Source: Spirodela intermedia
Lineage: Eukaryota; Streptophyta; Magnoliopsida; Alismatales; Araceae
Direction: 5' to 3'
Assembly (NCBI GenBank): GCA_902729315.2
Contig: LR746267.1
Span: 2,333,501-2,397,500 of the forward strand
DNA length: 64,000 nucleotides
A program made the position numbers and the translations under genes. A model generated the notes under the pieces. That model made no database searches, was not told where the DNA came from, and was given only the letters and a program-made list of their open reading frames with translations. Shown here piece after piece: positions 44,100 through 56,717 of the stretch (within the stretch, counting starts at the first letter, position 1; every line of letters starts with the position of its first letter).

Positions 44100-45230
44100 T
44101 ATGATGAAATTTAGGAGGACCCTTTACTCACCGACCTCCACTATTTAATGGCTCGAATTAAATACATAGAAAAATGAGGATTAGATTTATTTTTTTAGGC
44201 CACATATTATAATGAATGGAAACTTATCCCACATGGGCCTTTAGAGATAAAGAAATGTAATATTTTCTGATGAGTAAATTAGAAAGATTATCTTTCAATG
44301 CTCAAGCTATGAATGAGTTTTATTGTGCCCTAAACAATTAGTTTAATAGAGTATATATTGTAACACAGCCAAAGAAACTTGATATTAATTAGAAGTATCC
44401 TATGAAGTGACAACACAAAGAATGAAGATTAATTAGTTGTCTCATAAGTATGAATTATTTTCTATGCATCTAAGTGAATCCATTAAAGAGATATTATTAA
44501 TATTTTCAGATATAATTAATAGATTCAAATATCTTGAGTAGGATTATAAAACTTCCAAATTAAATAGAAAAATCATTTGATCTCTTATATTGAGATAAAA
44601 TTGAAGGTGGCGACAATTGAGGAGGCAAAAGATCTAATAAAACTATGCTATATCAACTTGTAAGATCTTTGCTAACATATTCTATAGGACTAAATAAAAC
44701 ATTAGATATTTTGGAAACATAATTGAAAAAATAAGTGGCTCTTAGACTCAAACAAGATATCTAGTGTGAGTGATAGAGAGAAATAACATGGCCCTTTAGG
44801 AAATTTTAAAAAATTATTATGAGGAAAAGGGCCCAATGATTTGAAAGAAAATTGATTAAATCTTCTTTGACAAATGAGGTCAGTTTTTTAGTGAAAAAAG
44901 GCAAGACACATCTAGACTAAATACTTGATATTGAAGAGGAACAAAAAGAAGAAAGAAGCTATGATAGTTACATGGAACAATGTAGACGGTCCTCATCTAA
45001 ATCAAATGCAGAAGATAAAGAAAATATGTGACTAAGTGGTGAAGAAAATATGGTATGCACTAGTGATCTTGAAATAGAAATTTCTATTGAATAGTTGCAT
45101 GAATTAATTTCTATATTACTTACTACTTACAAGAAAATTAGATGGGCAATGCACATACTATCTATAGAGAGAATGAATGTGGGAAAAACAAAATGCAACA
45201 AGCCATGACTTAATATGATAAATCCAAAAC
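44100..45230 (+). pseudogene. Ty1/copia gag (UBN2 type), heavily decayed
   Basis: Reading across frames on the plus strand gives, in order, RPPLFNGSN (about 44128), MRIRFIFLGH and W-KLIPHGP-E (about 44175-44250), a long degenerate helix-rich middle, IEEAKDLIKL (about 44615), a T-Y-LNKTLDILE block (44675-44715), then acidic sequence with NVDG...EDKENM and a MVCTSDLEIEISIEQLHEL-like tail (45050-45100). This is the order of UBN2-type copia gag proteins. There are many stops and frameshifts; no zinc knuckle is recognisable. Confidence 0.65.
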
Positions 45231-45387
45231 TATGTCCAAAATAATAGGAATAAGTTAAATTATAACAATAAATCCTAAGTACTTGTAAGACTAATAGTAA
45301 AACATGTCTTGACCAATAAATAGATAATCAACATAAGTTAAATCATCTAACAAAAACCTTAAAGAAATAAAGTAATCATCTAAGTAA

Positions 45388-45830
45388 CATGGCCTAATTG
45401 TTGAACAGTAAAATCACATAATTTTAAAATTTATAAAACTAAAAAATAATATTTTTTGGATTTTAAAAACATTTCAGCACAACTAAATTAATTATAATTT
45501 ACCAAAAGGGTTTTAAATAATGTAAGATAATATCTGATAAGATTTTAGAATTTTATTCAAAGAATATAATATTTTTATAATTTTTAGACTAATTGATGAA
45601 GATAAAATATATTTAAAAATTCATGAACAATAGAAATTTGGGTGTAGATGTTAAAATGATTGTGTCCCAATGAACGTGATTTAGATAAAAATAGGGTTTC
45701 AATCAATAATTCTTATGTAAATGATTATAGTTGATTTAATTAATCAAATTAAGATTTGTAAAATTCACAAGAATCATAATTGAATGGAGAAGATTCTCAA
45801 AACTTAAAATCACATAAAGTCTCACTAAAT
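45388..45830 (-). repeat. L1 LTR fragment
   Basis: The 3'-terminal part of an L1 LTR in minus orientation. It matches the first 440 bp (plus strand) of the copy at 47334, including ATTTATAAAACTA and GATTAATTAAATC-type segments. It is truncated at 45830. Confidence 0.7.
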
Positions 45831-45929
45831 ATATTATATTATTCTTTAATCATAAATCTTCTTATATTTTCACTTAAAAACTCTAATACTTCTCTTAATC
45901 TTATCTTAAGGCACCTTGAGATAGACAGC

Positions 45930-46333
45930 CAAAATCTTATTTATTGATAATCCAAATAAGCTAGGCCTAGGTGACGCCTTCTTTTGGGCCCATAAATGTA
46001 TTAAGCTGACCCTTTTTATAAGACTTGATTTTTCATTGGGGTGAAGACTTAGGCTTTTTTCATTACTTCCAACTCATAATAATAGCTCACCTAAATCTTT
46101 GCAATCAAATAATTATTAAGAAAATGTGAGAGAATCATTACTTGACTTTATAAAAATCAAGTGGGGATAATCTCATAATATAAATAAAATAAATAAAATA
46201 ATATATATTAGGACTTGTATGTATAAAATGTCATAATATATTGGTAACATGTATAATTCTTTATCTACTTATTAATTAACATCTATATATAAGATATTAA
46301 TGTATAGATATAACTACTAATTTATAATTATCA
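45930..46333 (-). repeat. R3 repeat, partial copy
   Basis: Ends (plus strand) with TTATAATTATCA at 46333, the inverted start of R3. Contains a palindrome version at 46140-46162. It lies in tandem with the next copy. Confidence 0.6.
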
Positions 46334-46339
46334 CGAACG

Positions 46340-46873
46340 TAGTAGAATGATGGAATAAATAATAAAATTAATTCAAACTAAAAGTTAATTTTCATAGAGA
46401 AGATTACAACAAATCTAGATCTTGTACAGACCTTGTTGTGCGCTAGTCTTAGGCTGACTGGTGGTTGATCCATGATGATCTTGATGCGATCCAAGTAGTC
46501 TTTTCTCCATGACAATCTTGGGCACAAGAATACTATTAACTAAGCCTTAATTTTTCTTTTTTTTTCTTTGACTAGTCACTATTAGAGAGAGCCAAAAAGT
46601 ATCCCTCCATTAGAACTCACCTAAGTCTTTGCGATTGAATAATTATCAAGAAGATGTGAGAGAATCGTCACTTGGCTTCATAAAAGTCAAGTGAGGTTAA
46701 TCTCATAATATAAATAAAATAATAAAATAATATAAATTAAGACTTAAATGATAAATCATTATGAATGTCATAAAGAATCAGTAATACATGTATAATTATA
46801 TTCTCTACTTATTAATTAGCATCTATATATAAGATATTAATACATAGATGTTCCTACTAATTTATAATTATCA
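46340..46873 (-). repeat. R3 repeat, second tandem copy
   Basis: Matches 24892-25740 in reverse, with the palindrome at 46670-46692 and the end TTATAATTATCA at 46873. The two adjacent copies share the first 300 bp of the repeat. Confidence 0.65.
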
Positions 46874-47328
46874 ATCACTCTTAAAGTACTTATAATGTGA
46901 GTAGAAAGGTAAATCACTCTCTTTATTCTGTCTAACATTGGGAGATGGACTTTTAATTTATCATGTAGAAAGAGATTTCTAATTTGGTGAAGTTTAGCTA
47001 TTAATCTTATGGAAATAATAGTGAAAATTAAGAATAAAGACATTTGAAAAATAAATGTGGCTAAGAGAAGGATAAATAAATATAACTTTGTCCTAGATGA
47101 TATAGAAGTTAGTGTGTCAACCCAATATTGTGTTGACAAAAGAAATATTGTCCTAACCCAAGCAACATTATGTTGACCCATTAAGACATTTTGTTGACTC
47201 AAGAAATAAAACCATTGAAATACTATGCCATCTTACGAAATATTGTGTCAACCCACTATTACAACATTTCATAGAAACAACTTTAAATATTTTTAAAAAA
47301 TTAGAAAACTAATTCACTCCCACTCTTA
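46874..47328. other. Unassigned, AT-rich with short repeats
   Basis: Between 47110 and 47270 a TGTTGACCCA / TGTCAACCCA motif recurs four or five times at intervals of about 25-40 bp. No gene. Confidence 0.4.
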
Positions 47329-47333
47329 GTATA

Positions 47334-49118
47334 TGACATGACCTAATTGTTATATAATAAATAGCATAAATTTAAATATTTATAAAACTAAAAAAATATT
47401 ACTTTTTAAATATTTAGAAATATTTTTGAATAAATATATCAATTATAGTTCAATAAAAGTTTCAAAAATAGTGAGAATTTTCTAGATTAATCACAAAGAT
47501 ATAATATAATATTAGATAATATTTTAGATTTTATGATTGGTTATAATTTTTAGACAAAGTAATAAAAATAAAATATATTTAAAATTTACAAGACAAGCAA
47601 ATAAAAGTGAGGACATCAAGATGATGTTAGCACCCTAATGAATGTGAATCAAGTAGAAATAGAGTTCAGCTAAAAAAAATATAATTGAATGAAGAATAGT
47701 TTAAAGACTTGAAATCACACAAAGTATCACTAAATTAATTAAAACTTAAGTTGAAAGTAAGAAAAATAGAATTTTAACCTCATGATAGTGATCATCAGAA
47801 TTTTGTGTTCGGGACAATTATCATACGATGTCTATAACCTCAAGAACACTTTTATGGATATAAATGACCTAGGCATTCACTAGATTTTTTTCAAAGTCTA
47901 AACAATGATAGTGGAAGTTAAACTAGTAAAAAATAGTAAAACAAAATTTTGATGTCACAACAATGATGTTTTAGAATTCTAAGTATTTAAGAAGATTTTC
48001 ATATAATGTCTATGACCTCAAGAGCTCTCTTTAGACAAGGATGACATAAGAAATCTATAGATCTTCTTATAAAGTCAAGAAATCAATGAAGTGAGTCATC
48101 AAATTATCTTCAATAGTTATCACCTAATAGAGCAAAAAAATGATAACTTTGCAAATCTCTAATAACTGTCACTTGATGAAGATAAGCTACATAGAGGTAT
48201 GTTGTCAAGTTTGTGCAATAAAAGGAGGTTCTTCATCGTACCTAATATGCTCTCGAGAGGTGATGACTTCTCTCTCAATAGATCATCCTCTTCCTAACGA
48301 TGACTTATTTGTCAATCAATTAAAAATAATTTACTCGATAAATTTATAATTCTTTTATCTAAAGTCATTTAGCAATTTTAATATTGATGCTTTAGAAATT
48401 ATGTTGATGAGATTTTTTTCACTGATGATTGAACAATTCTGACAACTTAATCTTTACCAAGAATCTAGAAGAACATCATGATTTAATAAAAAAAAAGAGT
48501 TTTGGCTCTAATAAGATTCAAACCTTCACCAGTCTACTTGCTTGTATGAGAGAGAGTGAGATAAGTACTCAAATATTCATACAAAGTGACATCATAAGGG
48601 TATCTTGTTCTTATAAATAAAAAATATTTTAAGTATTAAAATTATTAAAAACCTATAAGAATCTAGTTTAGTCTCACATTAATTATTTTATGAGTTTTGA
48701 AGTGTACATATAATAATAAAACACTATACAATCAATAAACCTCTTTCTTATGCATGTACAACTACTCTTTACCCTATGCTCGAGTGGCCACTAGTGACGA
48801 AGAAAGGGAGTGACACACACATGTCTCTTACTAATCTATCCTTAGTTGCTTTTGACCCACTTGCAAGCCTGATTGGCTGATGAGTTTCCCCCTTTTTCTA
48901 TCTTTTTATTTTATTTTATTACTCTTTATTTTTCATAAAAAAAGATTATAAGAATTATATAAATTCACATAAAATCACATAATTAGCCAAAAATTTAAAT
49001 TAACTAACTAAAATCCACTTTTTATAATTTAACACAAATATCAATTTATTTATTATGAGTTAAGACAAAAAAATATATTATTAATTAATTATTAAGTCAT
49101 GATAATGAAGACTTCTCT
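47334..49118 (-). mobile_element. Solo LTR of the L1 family with internal tandem duplication
   Basis: 1,785 bp, the longest complete copy. It is flanked by the perfect duplication GTATA (47329-47333 and 49119-49123). The plus strand begins TGACATGACC; the other end has decayed to ACTTCTCT. The extra length comes from a second copy of about 175 bp (from about 47765 and about 47940). This is an old copy: CG-rich blocks of younger members are largely replaced by TA and CA. Confidence 0.82.
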
Positions 49119-49123
49119 GTATA

Positions 49124-51305
49124 TCTATTAGTCTATGAAAAATTAATCAGTGTGTTGATTTAAAAGTATTTATTACATTGAATTAGGGTCCAGATGATAA
49201 TTCAAATGATAAATCTATATAAATGAAGATATGATAGAAGATTGTAAAAAAATCTTAAAATAATTATTGTCTTAGATGAGAATACCATTGAACCTAGGTT
49301 AACAAAGAATGCCATCATTTGATATAGAGAAAAACATATAGATATGAAGTATCATTGCATCATAAATCATGTTGATAAAAATGACATTAAATTGCATTTT
49401 ATTAATACCAAAAACTAGTTTTCTAACAATTTTTTTACTAACCTCTCGAGAACCTTATAAGAACAAAATTGAAAGGTGCCATGGTAATGTGACGTGATCC
49501 ATCTATTAAAACTCAGCATTAAGACTAGTAATTACGTCAAGATATTTAATGTTCACTACTTTGGTAAAATTAGTGCATTACCAATACAATTTGAATGTAT
49601 GTATATTGTTGTGATATAAATGGTGATTTGTTCATCTTATTTGAATAATTTTTTAGATTGAAATCCAATTAGAACATAAAGGGGAAAATGAATAGATAAG
49701 ATTTAGGGTTGACTGCTTGAACATAGAAATATGACTCATAGGGTGATGAATTAAAGATAAATGAGTCTAGAAAACCAGTAGCATGATGGATGGGTGATGT
49801 TCTAAGCTGAACACATACAATTAAGCAATTCAAAATAAAATAAATGTAAAAAGCTTTCAATCAAATGGAAACAAATAGAAAATGAGTCATAGGACAAATA
49901 TATAGAAGGATGAACTTAAAATAAAAAATTAGAAAACCAGTGGGTGGACTGAATAGATAAGTTGAAGATTACATGGTTTTAGAATCATAAAAAATCCTGG
50001 ATGCTTAAACTTATTTTCTTTAAAATAGTTCATTTTTAATGGCTGAAAATGATTTTAAATCCATCAAGATGAACCTTGATCAACCTTGGTGACCTGATCT
50101 TAAGATTCAAAACTAGTTGAGCATGTAGCCTATTGACCATCCACTCATGCCTAATTGTCTCACCCAACACACTTTAAATCTAGCAATAATCTATTCACTT
50201 GCATTCACTCTCTCATACATTGCAAAATAATCCCCAATCTAGCATTGATTGAAAACTCTTACAGCTTCCAAAAGCTTGATCATTGGAATTCAAATATCTA
50301 AAATTTGATTGATCCCAAATTGTCTAAACCCAAGTTGTCCCCCTAAAAAGATTAAACCATCAAGTTGATGCTTTGACTATTGTTGACCAGATCCCTCTAA
50401 AGATGTGTTAGCATGGGATTTTTGGACATTTCGTTTGTCTCTAGATATTTGAGATAAGCCACCCTCATATTAGAGGTCTTCAAACATATTTGACATATTC
50501 GAGTTTTTTGAGAAAATATCTTTTACCCTTAAAATTTAGTTAATCACTATCTGAATTGAAACATTTGTCAACATGATTTCTAACTCTATTTTAATTGAGT
50601 GAAGAAAAGAGTGGACACATTTCTTTATTGAACTTTCAATTGATTCAATACATAGGTCAACACAATTTTTTAATATTTTTCCAAGTAGACACATTTTCTC
50701 TTCTCATTTCATCTTTCTAGAACCTTTTTATTTTATTATAATTTCAATTCTTTTTACTAATGTCATTGATTATGACTTCTTTCTTTGTATTTTACCTAAA
50801 AAATGTATGAAACAACAACCATACTAAATCTAATGATTTGAATATTCAATCACATGCAAGTATAATAATAACAAATTTGTAAGTATATTTTTATCTTTTT
50901 AAAGTACCTATCGACATCAAAATCTTTAAACTAATAATAACCACATAAGTGTGCAATCAAAGTTGTGTCCAAGATTTAAATATGGTTCTTTCTCGAGAAA
51001 ATGAACCACAAAAGAAGTCAATATGAGGTGGATGTGAGGTTGCTTCCTCCATCTTTTTCACTATCTACTACTAGATGGACCACTTAGCATTAGCCACCAA
51101 TTTACAATCTCAATGCCACTAGTAACCTGCAACTACCAACTGTTTTTTTCACCACCAGCCTTCCATCCTCATTTGCTGCCCCTACAACAACACACTACAT
51201 CTTCTTCAAGGCCCCTTGCTCAAACCATTCCACACCAAAAACTCCTTTATCTCTATTAGAGGATCCCCCATGATCTAGTTAACTACAACACCATATGGCA
51301 AGATC
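49124..51305. other. Unassigned intergenic DNA
   Basis: No frame over 63 codons and no motif that I can assign. Composition is AT-rich to 50900, then more mixed around 51000-51300 just before the copia element. Confidence 0.4.
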
Positions 51306-51310
51306 AGATC

Positions 51311-51413
51311 TGAAGAGAAAAATAATAATATTATCCTAAAAAGAGGGGAGAAGTCTTATACATATAGGGGTGAGGAGAGAGAGAATAGTGGGCTAAGCCT
51401 ATATATTTCTATA
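51311..51413 (-). repeat. 3' LTR of E4
   Basis: 103 bp. It aligns end to end with 56151-56254 with roughly 15-18 differences by eye (about 83-86% identical). Contains a GA-rich tract. The outer end is TGAAGAG; the inner end has changed from TACA to TATA. Confidence 0.88.
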
Positions 51414-51424
51414 GGCCCCCTCAA
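51414..51424 (-). other. E4 polypurine tract
   Basis: The minus strand reads TTGAGGGGGCC immediately before the 3' LTR, as expected for the plus-strand primer. Confidence 0.75.
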
Positions 51425-51436
51425 GCTATAGCATAG

Positions 51437-52440
51437 AGATCAAAAGCTCCAAGTTTGGAGCAAGAAGAATTCAGTTGAAGACCATGAATAACCTTTGTAA
51501 ATATGTCTACAAGTTGTGCTTCCAAAGTCACCCTTGTTTAGAGAATTAGTTGAGCCTAAAGTTTATTCTTGATAAAGTGACAACCAACCTCAATATGTTT
51601 TATCCCAAATAAGGACAGACAAGTTGAAGACAAAAAAGGTCAAGCTTCATAAGAAATTGACATCTCAAATAAGGATGAGTCAAAGTCAAGTGATTCAATT
51701 GCCCCACTAAGTGATGGAACTGTTCTGGATCTTCAAGAACATCACTTGAATCTGAAAGCAACTTAAACTTTGGATCCATCGATGTAGGAGCAGGTTTGAT
51801 GCCCAACATCCCTACATCTTGTAATAGATTAAGTACATACTTCTATTAGTTGATAACTAGGTCTTCAGAAGAGTGGGCAACCTCAGTGCCATAAAATATT
51901 GAAACTAACTCAAATCTTTGATCATTACTTTACTTTGAAAAAATAAAATTAAAATTAGAGATACTTTGTCTATCATCACCCATCAGAATAATGTCATAAA
52001 CATAAATAAGAAGAATAATATAACCCACAATAGTGTGACGATAAAATATGGTAGGATTAAAGGCACTCTAATGAAGACCAAAATTTTGAGCCAACCTACA
52101 AAAATAACTAAACTAAACCCAAGGAGACTATTTCAGCCCATAGATAGATTTCTGTAGATAGTGCACGAAATCTAATGAGTCAATCAAAACAAAATGAAGA
52201 GATTGCTCTATATGCACCTCCTCAGATCTTCATGAAAAAAAGTATTCTTCACATCTAATTGCTGAAGAGCCCATGAGAAGCAAATTACAAATACCATCAA
52301 GATATGAATTGAAACAAGCTTTGTCACTAGAGAGAAGATCCCCATATGTTTGAGAAAATCTTTACGCCACCAAGTGAACTTTAAAATGATTAACAGAACC
52401 ATATGTAGCCATCTTGATTGTGAATACCTAGCAACAACTC
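51437..52440 (-). pseudogene. Copia RT C-terminal part and RNase H (E4)
   Basis: Near 51437-51545 the minus strand reads an RNase H tail with QLVDIFTK and CSKLGAFDLYA, then the stop before the polypurine tract. 51600-51809 carries LGIKPAPTSMDP and DPEQFHHLVGQLNHLTLTHP, the copia region between RT and RNase H. 52208-52402 has TKLVSIHILMVF...WALQQLDVKNTFFHEDL, the N-terminal RT block. Between them the catalytic YVDD region (around 51960-52100) is present only as broken frames. Confidence 0.8.
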
Positions 52441-53400
52441 ACCACAAGTGTGAATGAGGGACAAGGAATCAAGCATTGTCAAGTTGAGGTATGACAAAAA
52501 GTCTCAATCTCTTCCACCATCATAGCATGCCAACTAGGGTGATTCAATGCTTGAGAAATAGTCTTGAGAACATAAACAAATTATAGGCTACAAATAAAGG
52601 CATGGTATGATGGGATGAGATGAAAATAGAAAATAAAGTTAGAAATATGATGTTTAGTACAAGAACAAGGTATCTTCTGTAGGGTGATCAGAAGGTCGAG
52701 GTTTGATGACAAGGATGGTGTAGGTGGGATTTGTAGTGTTGGACATATAAGAGATGCTCCAAGTAAGGAACCATCCAACAAAGAAAGATCAGTAGCTAGA
52801 GTAAGTGTGGATGACGAAGGAGAAACTTGTGGCACATGAAGAAGAGAAGAAGAAGAGACCGATGAAGAAAAAGATTTAGAAAAATTAGCAAGATGAGCCT
52901 AAAGTCACATGAAGAGGGAGAGGTAGTCATAGATGGTTCAAAGAAAATTAGACCCTTCACAAAAGGTAACATCTACAGAGACAAATGACAATGAGTCAAA
53001 AGATAATAACAACTATACCCTTTTTAGAGGTGAGAGTAATCAAAGGAAATACATTTCACAAACTTGGGTGTAAGCTTATCTAGATCCAATCTAAGCTGAT
53101 GAACAAAGCACACAACTAGATATGCGTGGAGGTAAATGAAAGAGAGGATGACTAGGATAGAGGATAGAAAAGAAAATCTAATATTATAAGATAGAAGATG
53201 ACATCTAGTTAATGAAGTAGGCAGCAATGAGAACAACATCCCCTCAAAATTGTAAAGATACATAAGTGACAACAAGAAGGGTGCAAACAATCTCAATAAT
53301 ATGACAATGTTTGCATTCAACAACGTCATTCTGTTGAGGGGTATGTAAGTAAGATGAGTGGTGGATATTGTCATGTTACTAGAGGAAGGTGGTCATGCAT
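52441..53400 (-). pseudogene. Copia integrase C-terminal part and linker (E4)
   Basis: 53200-53374 reads the segment after the third catalytic motif of integrase (an HTPxQN-V-E-KHRHLLE equivalent, frameshifted). 52581-52835 is a serine-, proline- and leucine-rich linker between integrase and RT. Confidence 0.6.
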
Positions 53401-54240
53401 ATGCTAAAATATTTCATCATATTGTCTTAACGAAGAGTGATATTAGGTGCCCACATATATAGAGTCAAAAGAGATAGAGAGTCCGATGGAGAGGAGGGTT
53501 TTCTTGTAGATGATGGTGCCAAACTGTGTGCGAACTTTCGCACAAAAGGTTCTAAAGAGGGAAAATAACTAAGACCCATTTTTCATAAGATATACCCATG
53601 TAAGAATGAATAAACATCAATGAAAACAACAAAATAGGTATAACCAAGTTGTGTAGATATATAACTCAAACCCAAAATGTCAAAATAAATAAGTTCAAAA
53701 GAGATGTAATTATAGAACACGAATGAGAAGGAAAGATTGTCTTAATGTGATTTTCAAATTGACAAGAGGCATACTCGAGTGTAAATAAATATGACAAATC
53801 AAAAAACAAACACTTGAGCTTTGAAAAAGAGGCATGTCCAAGTCGATTATGAATTTGAAACAAAGAGACACTAGCACAAGTCATTAGATCTAGAGGGCAC
53901 AAATAATAAAGACCACCAAGCTTAACTCTTTCACCAACCTTTTTCCCAATCTTCAGGTCTTAGAGAATATAAGATTGAGGAAGAAAAGTCATAGATACAC
54001 TATATGGGCTGATAAGAGAATTAATGAAAATAAGGTTAAAAGGAGATTGAGGAACATGTAAAATAGATGTAAAAGGAAGACAAGGTAAGAGCAAAAAAAA
54101 TTTAATGCCAAGAACCAAAGTCTTCGATCTATCAGCAAAGGTGAGCAAAAGATGAGAAAGATTCAAGTGGTAAGAGGTGAAATGACAATGCATATCAAAG
54201 ATATGATGGGTGGCACCTAAATCATACACTCATGGCTGAG
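53401..54240 (-). pseudogene. Copia protease and GAG-pre-integrase (E4)
   Basis: 53666-53902 has HNRLGHASFSKLKCL and LEYASCQFENHIKTIFP, the GAG-pre-integrase HxxLGH and CxxC zinc-binding features (the second reads CQFEN). 53960-54229 has LGATHHIFD at its start, a copy of the D-S/T-GAT-H protease centre with the Asp lost, then a FADRSKTLVLG block. Confidence 0.78.
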
Positions 54241-55100
54241 ATATACTAACAAACATAGATGTTGGAGTAATATACGACTGAATCGTAGACAGTTGAGACA
54301 ATAGCTAAGCAATAAAGGCATCACACCCATGATGGTGCAAAGTAAAAGGTGTAATTAGAGTTGTAATCTACTAAGATAAATGTTGAGCAGTCTTATGTTC
54401 CTTGAGAACCCACTACACTTCATTAGTTAGGGTAAAACTAGAGAGAGTGGATGCACAATGGTCTCATCTAATATAATAGCATGAGCCTTAGGATACCCAT
54501 GAAGAACATAACAACAATCATGGGTATAGCTCTTCCGATCACAATGAGAACACTAAAGATGTCACTTGAATTTGTCATATTTGCCACCATGTGTGCCTCC
54601 ATCATGTCCCTAATCTCTAAAGCCACAAGAGTGACTACCATCAATAGGAGCAGCAAAAGAAGTAGCTAGGGCAACAAACTCAAGTGATGGAGAGGAAGCC
54701 ACTGAAGTAATAGGTGCCTAAGAGAGACGACGAAAAATCTCAACAAGAAAAAAAAATTCCAACTCCAACAAGAACTAACTCTATGCACCATCAAATTCTA
54801 TTAGAAAACCCCACAAAAAGTTGATGACATTAAAGCAATTTCATTGGCACTACATCACTACAAGATTGGTGGTTAGTGACATTAATAAATTAAGTTCCCA
54901 CTCAATCCAAACAAATACTTCAAAGTATTCAACCAATGAATACTACCCCTTTTGCATCCCATAACACTCAGCCTAAACATCATATTGGCAAGTAAAATTG
55001 TTAGCATAGATTAGTCAAGGATGATCTGACACATGTCGACACATGTTGAAGTCATGCCCAAGGGGGCTCTTTGTGGGCTCAAGCGAGGCCCACAAAGAGC
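54241..55100 (-). pseudogene. Copia gag C-terminal part (E4)
   Basis: Around 54490-54570 the minus strand has a zinc-knuckle relic, CSHCDRKSYTHDCC, in which the His of C-x2-C-x4-H-x4-C has become Tyr, followed by YVLHGYPKAHA, the usual continuation. Frames are short and shifted. Confidence 0.6.
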
Positions 55101-55599
55101 CCAAGAGATGTTGATCATCACGATTCTACTTTCAAAGTGACTTAGGCTCTGTCAATGGATCATTTGTAATGAGAGGCAATAGATCATGTCCTACAAGATA
55201 AACACGAACAGCATGACTCTACTGTTGATAATTTTTGACACCCAATAAACAAAAGTCTTGATCATTGCAACCCCTGATAAAAGAGCAAGATACATTGTAG
55301 GCACTACAAAAACAATACCCCCACCCATAGATGTCCCAAAATTCCCCAAGTTGTCAAACATGTCGGTGAAGAACTAACGTACGAAAGAGTCTTCAGACAC
55401 ATAGACAAGCCACTACAGGAGATGTACACCTAAGATTCCCTAAGGTAGATAGGCACAAGGTGCACCCTAGAGCACAGAAGAGGGCAAGCAGCCTCCTAGG
55501 GTGATCTTAGGACATGAAGGAGCCTAGAAGAACACTGACCAGCTAGAGGTTGTCCTGGCCAGAACTAGTGGCTGCACTAGCATGCTGGCTGACGCACTA

Positions 55600-56130
55600 G
55601 CACGCCAGCACTTGCGGGCCACTGCATGTAGAGGCAAGGTGTGTGGCACATGTGTCATGTGACTGCAAACTCCGCACTGCTGCACACGATACACGGCGGC
55701 TTACTGCTGCAAACGACAATGCACAAGTGTTGCTGCACACATGATGAACTGCTGCATGCAACGACACATGGCATGCAGCTGCATGTGACAACGCACAATG
55801 CACGTGCTGCTGCATTTGATGACACATGGCACCTGGTGGCTACAGCGGTGGCAGCGGTGGCACAGCAGCCAGCATCGTGAAGGAGGCAGCAGTCGATAGA
55901 AAACCCTAGCAGTTTCCACAGAGGCAGCAGTAGCTTTGACAGCAGCAGTGGCAGCTACAGCGATGGCGGTGGTTATGATGGTGGCAGTGGCTATGGTGTC
56001 CAGCATAGTAAAGGAGGTGGCGGCTGATAGAAAACCTTAGCACAGAAGCAGCAGTGGCTACAATGGCGGAAGTGGTAGCTATGTCAGCGGCAGTGACCAG
56101 TGTTGTGAAGGAGGCAGCAGCCAATAGAAG
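55600..56130 (-). repeat. Tandem repeats in the E4 leader
   Basis: Two repeat types lie between gag and the primer-binding site. 55640-55830 holds four or five copies of a CTGCTGCA...GACACATGGCA-like unit. 55869-56130 holds three units starting CCAGCATCGTGAAGGAGGCA (55869), CCAGCATAGTAAAGGAGG (56000) and CCAGTGTTGTGAAGGAGG (56097). The region is more GC-rich than the rest of the element. Frames here are side products. Confidence 0.78.
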
Positions 56131-56131
56131 A

Positions 56132-56150
56132 CCTTAAAGTTCTGATGCCA
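56132..56150 (-). other. E4 primer-binding site (initiator tRNA-Met type)
   Basis: The minus strand TGGCATCAGAACTTTAAGG begins next to the 5' LTR, close to TGGTATCAGAGC, the complement of the 3' end of plant initiator tRNA-Met, the standard copia primer. Confidence 0.85.
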
Positions 56151-56254
56151 TGAAGACAAAAATAATAATATTATCATAAAAAGAGGACGAAAGCCCTATA
56201 CATATAGGAGTAAGGAGAGAGAGAGAAAGTGGGCCAGGCTCATATATCTCTACA
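56151..56254 (-). repeat. 5' LTR of E4
   Basis: 104 bp with intact TG...CA ends (TGAAGAC to TCTACA on the plus strand). Followed outward by the AGATC target duplication. Confidence 0.9.
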
Positions 56255-56259
56255 AGATC

Positions 56260-56717
56260 CACGAAGTTCTGATGCTCATATATACATGGACGTTTTTCCT
56301 TCTTCTCATATCCACATTGGCTGAAGCCCTATTCAAAATTTCTTGGGCCTTTCTACCCTACATAAACAAGGTCGCCCAAATGCCTACTGTGTATTAAATT
56401 TGTATTCTACCTTCTGGTCAAATCATAAGAAAAACAAACAAATTCTATATGGCAAATCATAAGAAAAAATGGTTCACCAGATTATTTGGGAAATGATTAT
56501 CGCCTAATCGAAACATAAATCATATTTTCTGAATGACCTCAACAAAGGATGAAGGGTTGATAGAATATACCTGAATCAACCGTCGGTTAAGCAGGAGTGC
56601 AAGTAAAGCGTCCATAACATTCAGATAATGCTGTGAACTCTGTACCCAGAATCATGAATTCGTGCATTATGCTTCGCTTTTCTTGATAGCCAACCGTTCA
56701 TCTCAAGTGGATCGAAT
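56260..56717. other. LpxK 3' flank
   Basis: Holds the 3' UTR and polyadenylation region of the LpxK gene nearest 56717. The segment at 56262-56275 shares ACGAAGTTCTGATG with the E4 primer-binding neighbourhood, probably by chance or from an earlier element. No other gene. Confidence 0.5.

Larger units (their letters stand above)
51306..56259 (-). mobile_element. E4: structurally complete Ty1/copia element with short LTRs
   Basis: The element is 51311-56254 with perfect target duplication AGATC (51306-51310 and 56255-56259). The LTRs are 51311-51413 and 56151-56254, about 104 bp each. On the minus strand the order is 5' LTR, iMet primer-binding site, leader with tandem repeats, gag with a damaged zinc knuckle, protease, GAG-pre-integrase, integrase, RT, RNase H, polypurine tract, 3' LTR: the Ty1/copia order. 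Every domain can be found but all are cut by stops and frameshifts, so the copy is complete in structure and dead in coding. Confidence 0.9.
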
